A DNA stretch of 64,000 nt from Spirochaetaceae bacterium (GTDB lineage: Bacteria > Spirochaetota > Spirochaetia > Treponematales > Treponemataceae), in assembly GCA_017614995.1 (NCBI GenBank), contig JAGAAX010000036.1, forward strand, positions 1 to 64,000, in the 5' to 3' direction. The notes beneath the pieces are model-generated. The model made no database searches. It worked only from the letters and a program-made list of their open reading frames with translations, and was not told the origin of the DNA. The position numbers were made by a program, and so were the translations under genes. This document shows positions 63,352 to 64,000 of this stretch, one piece after another (positions within the stretch are counted from its first letter, which is position 1; every line of letters begins with the position of its first letter).

Positions 63352-63441
63352 GTGCCCTGCGGAAGAAAAAGAAAGAAGCAAAAGATTGCTACCCATAAGC
63401 GAAAGAAGAAGCTTAGACGGAACCGGCATAAGAGCAAGTAA
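63352..63441 (+). CDS. AURKAIP1/COX24-like (mS38-type) basic ribosomal small protein
   Basis: Only 29 residues: MPCGRKRKKQKIATHKRKKK and a RNRHKSK end. The composition and the KIATHKRKKKLRRNR-type core match the COX24/AURKAIP1 domain (mitochondrial ribosomal protein mS38 family), known as tiny proteins in several bacterial groups. It starts at GTG with AAGGAG seven bases upstream, has its own promoter and is followed by a strong terminator, so it is a well-set single gene despite its size. A role on the small ribosomal subunit is inferred from the family. Confidence 0.85.
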   Translation: MPCGRKRKKQKIATHKRKKKLRRNRHKSK

Positions 63442-63492
63442 GGTCCGTTCCTGAGTTTTCGGGCTAACGACCTTTATAATTGTGCCAATTGA

Positions 63493-63534
63493 GACCGCCG
63501 CTTTGGTTTTATAACCGGGTGCGGTCTTTTTTTT
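63493..63534 (+). terminator. Rho-independent terminator after the mS38-like gene
   Basis: The outer stem GACCGC (63493-63498) with GCGGTC (63521-63526) encloses a further GGTT/AACC stem, and eight T follow. It lies only about 30 bases upstream of the likely dxs start. Confidence 0.88.
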
Positions 63535-63562
63535 AGTCAAATAGTTTGCAGAGGAACCAAAA

Positions 63563-64000
63563 ACGTTACTTTCCCAAATAAAATCACCTGAAGACATAAA
63601 GAATTTGTCCATAAAAGAGCTGAAACAACTTGCAGGCGAAATGAGAAATACTATCATTTCTGTTGTAGGCAAAAACGGCGGTCATTTAGCAAGTAACCTT
63701 GGTGTTGTAGAATTAACTATTGCATTGCACCGCGTTTTTAACAGCCCGAAAGACGCATTTATCTGGGACGTCGGACATCAGTGTTATCCTCATAAACTTT
63801 TGACCGGAAGATACGAAAAATTTGATACATTGCGCAAAGCAGGCGGAATTTCAGGCTTTACAAAAATTGCTGAAAGCGAGCATGATTTTTTTGATTCAGG
63901 ACATTCCTCAACGTCTATTTCTTCAGCATTAGGGCTGCTTGTCGGCAGAGATTTGCAGAACAGAGACGGCAAGGTTATCGCTGTTATTGGTGACGGCGCG
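63563..64000 (+). CDS. dxs: 1-deoxy-D-xylulose-5-phosphate synthase, N-terminal part (3' end outside window)
   Basis: First step of the MEP pathway: condenses pyruvate and glyceraldehyde-3-phosphate with thiamine diphosphate. Visible blocks are [48 protein letters not shown] and the cofactor motif start VIGDGA. The reading frame is closed by a TAG at 63542-63544, and no ATG, GTG or TTG occurs before residue 14 of the homologous region. The position where the family normally starts ([14 protein letters not shown]) is preceded by ACG at 63563 with GAGG eight bases upstream. Either ACG is used as start, a TTG at 63605 gives a shorter protein, or there is a base error. ispG of the same pathway is at 13547. 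Confidence 0.85.

Overview
The window looks like a chromosomal segment of a treponeme-like spirochaete. The evidence is the seven-gene bacterial V-type ATPase operon in the spirochaetal order (E, DUF2764, A, B, D, I, K), the non-mevalonate isoprenoid genes ispG and dxs, spirochaete-style lipoprotein signals, AT-rich DNA and the tig-clpP-clpX block. This is a judgement from gene order and protein sequence; no database was searched. No transposase, integrase, phage gene or CRISPR array was seen.

Layout. (1) 1-314 is the tail of a GT4 glycosyltransferase. (2) 349-3945, minus strand: clpX, clpP and tig, preceded by tRNA-Leu(UAG) and tRNA-Gly(GCC). (3) 4100-4183 is a GC-rich imperfect palindrome, followed by a 7TM receptor with a ruined GGDEF domain (4337-6010). 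(4) 6232-13403 is the V-ATPase operon. (5) 13547-15780 holds ispG and a secreted helical-repeat protein. (6) 15831-57763 is a surface-polysaccharide locus of about 42 kb. It starts on the plus strand with an MBOAT/DHHW O-acetylation pair and then runs almost entirely on the minus strand. It contains an Omp85-like outer-membrane protein, a WbaP-type initiating phosphotransferase, rfbA, rfbC and rfbD, ugd and a UDP-xylose synthase. It also has two GT11 and one GT10 fucosyltransferases, many other glycosyltransferases, several large membrane proteins, acyltransferases, and an ABC exporter whose permease and ATPase lie about 20 kb apart. (7) 57894-62443, plus strand: lipoproteins, small membrane proteins, a Nudix hydrolase and a DUF6056-like membrane protein. 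(8) 62457-64000: coaX, a 29-residue mS38/COX24-like basic protein, and the start of dxs.

The most interesting part is 31154-34184. A left-handed beta-helix sugar N-acetyltransferase gene of the FdtC/QdtC/WxcM-N type is broken in two. Its N-terminal piece lies at 33954-34184 and its C-terminal piece at 31154-31267. Between them sits a four-gene cassette on the same strand: a FabH-like ketoacyl synthase, an acyl carrier protein, an SDR reductase and a GNAT transferase. The locus also encodes two FdtA/QdtA-like 3,4-ketoisomerases and a DegT aminotransferase (46280-48247), which should make a dTDP-3-amino-3,6-dideoxyhexose. I infer that acetylation of that amino sugar was replaced by acylation from an ACP thioester, plausibly 3-hydroxybutyryl. 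A 13-codon relic of a second GNAT gene is fused to the C-terminal acetyltransferase fragment and records the rearrangement.

How the genes fit together: sugar-nucleotide enzymes (rhamnose, glucuronate, xylose, amino-deoxyhexose) feed the glycosyltransferases. WbaP would start the chain on undecaprenyl phosphate and the ABC exporter would move it across the inner membrane. O-acyltransferases, the DPM-like/DUF2304/DUF2142 module and the acyl-ACP cassette would decorate it. GDP-fucose synthesis and rfbB are not in the window and must be encoded elsewhere if these pathways work.
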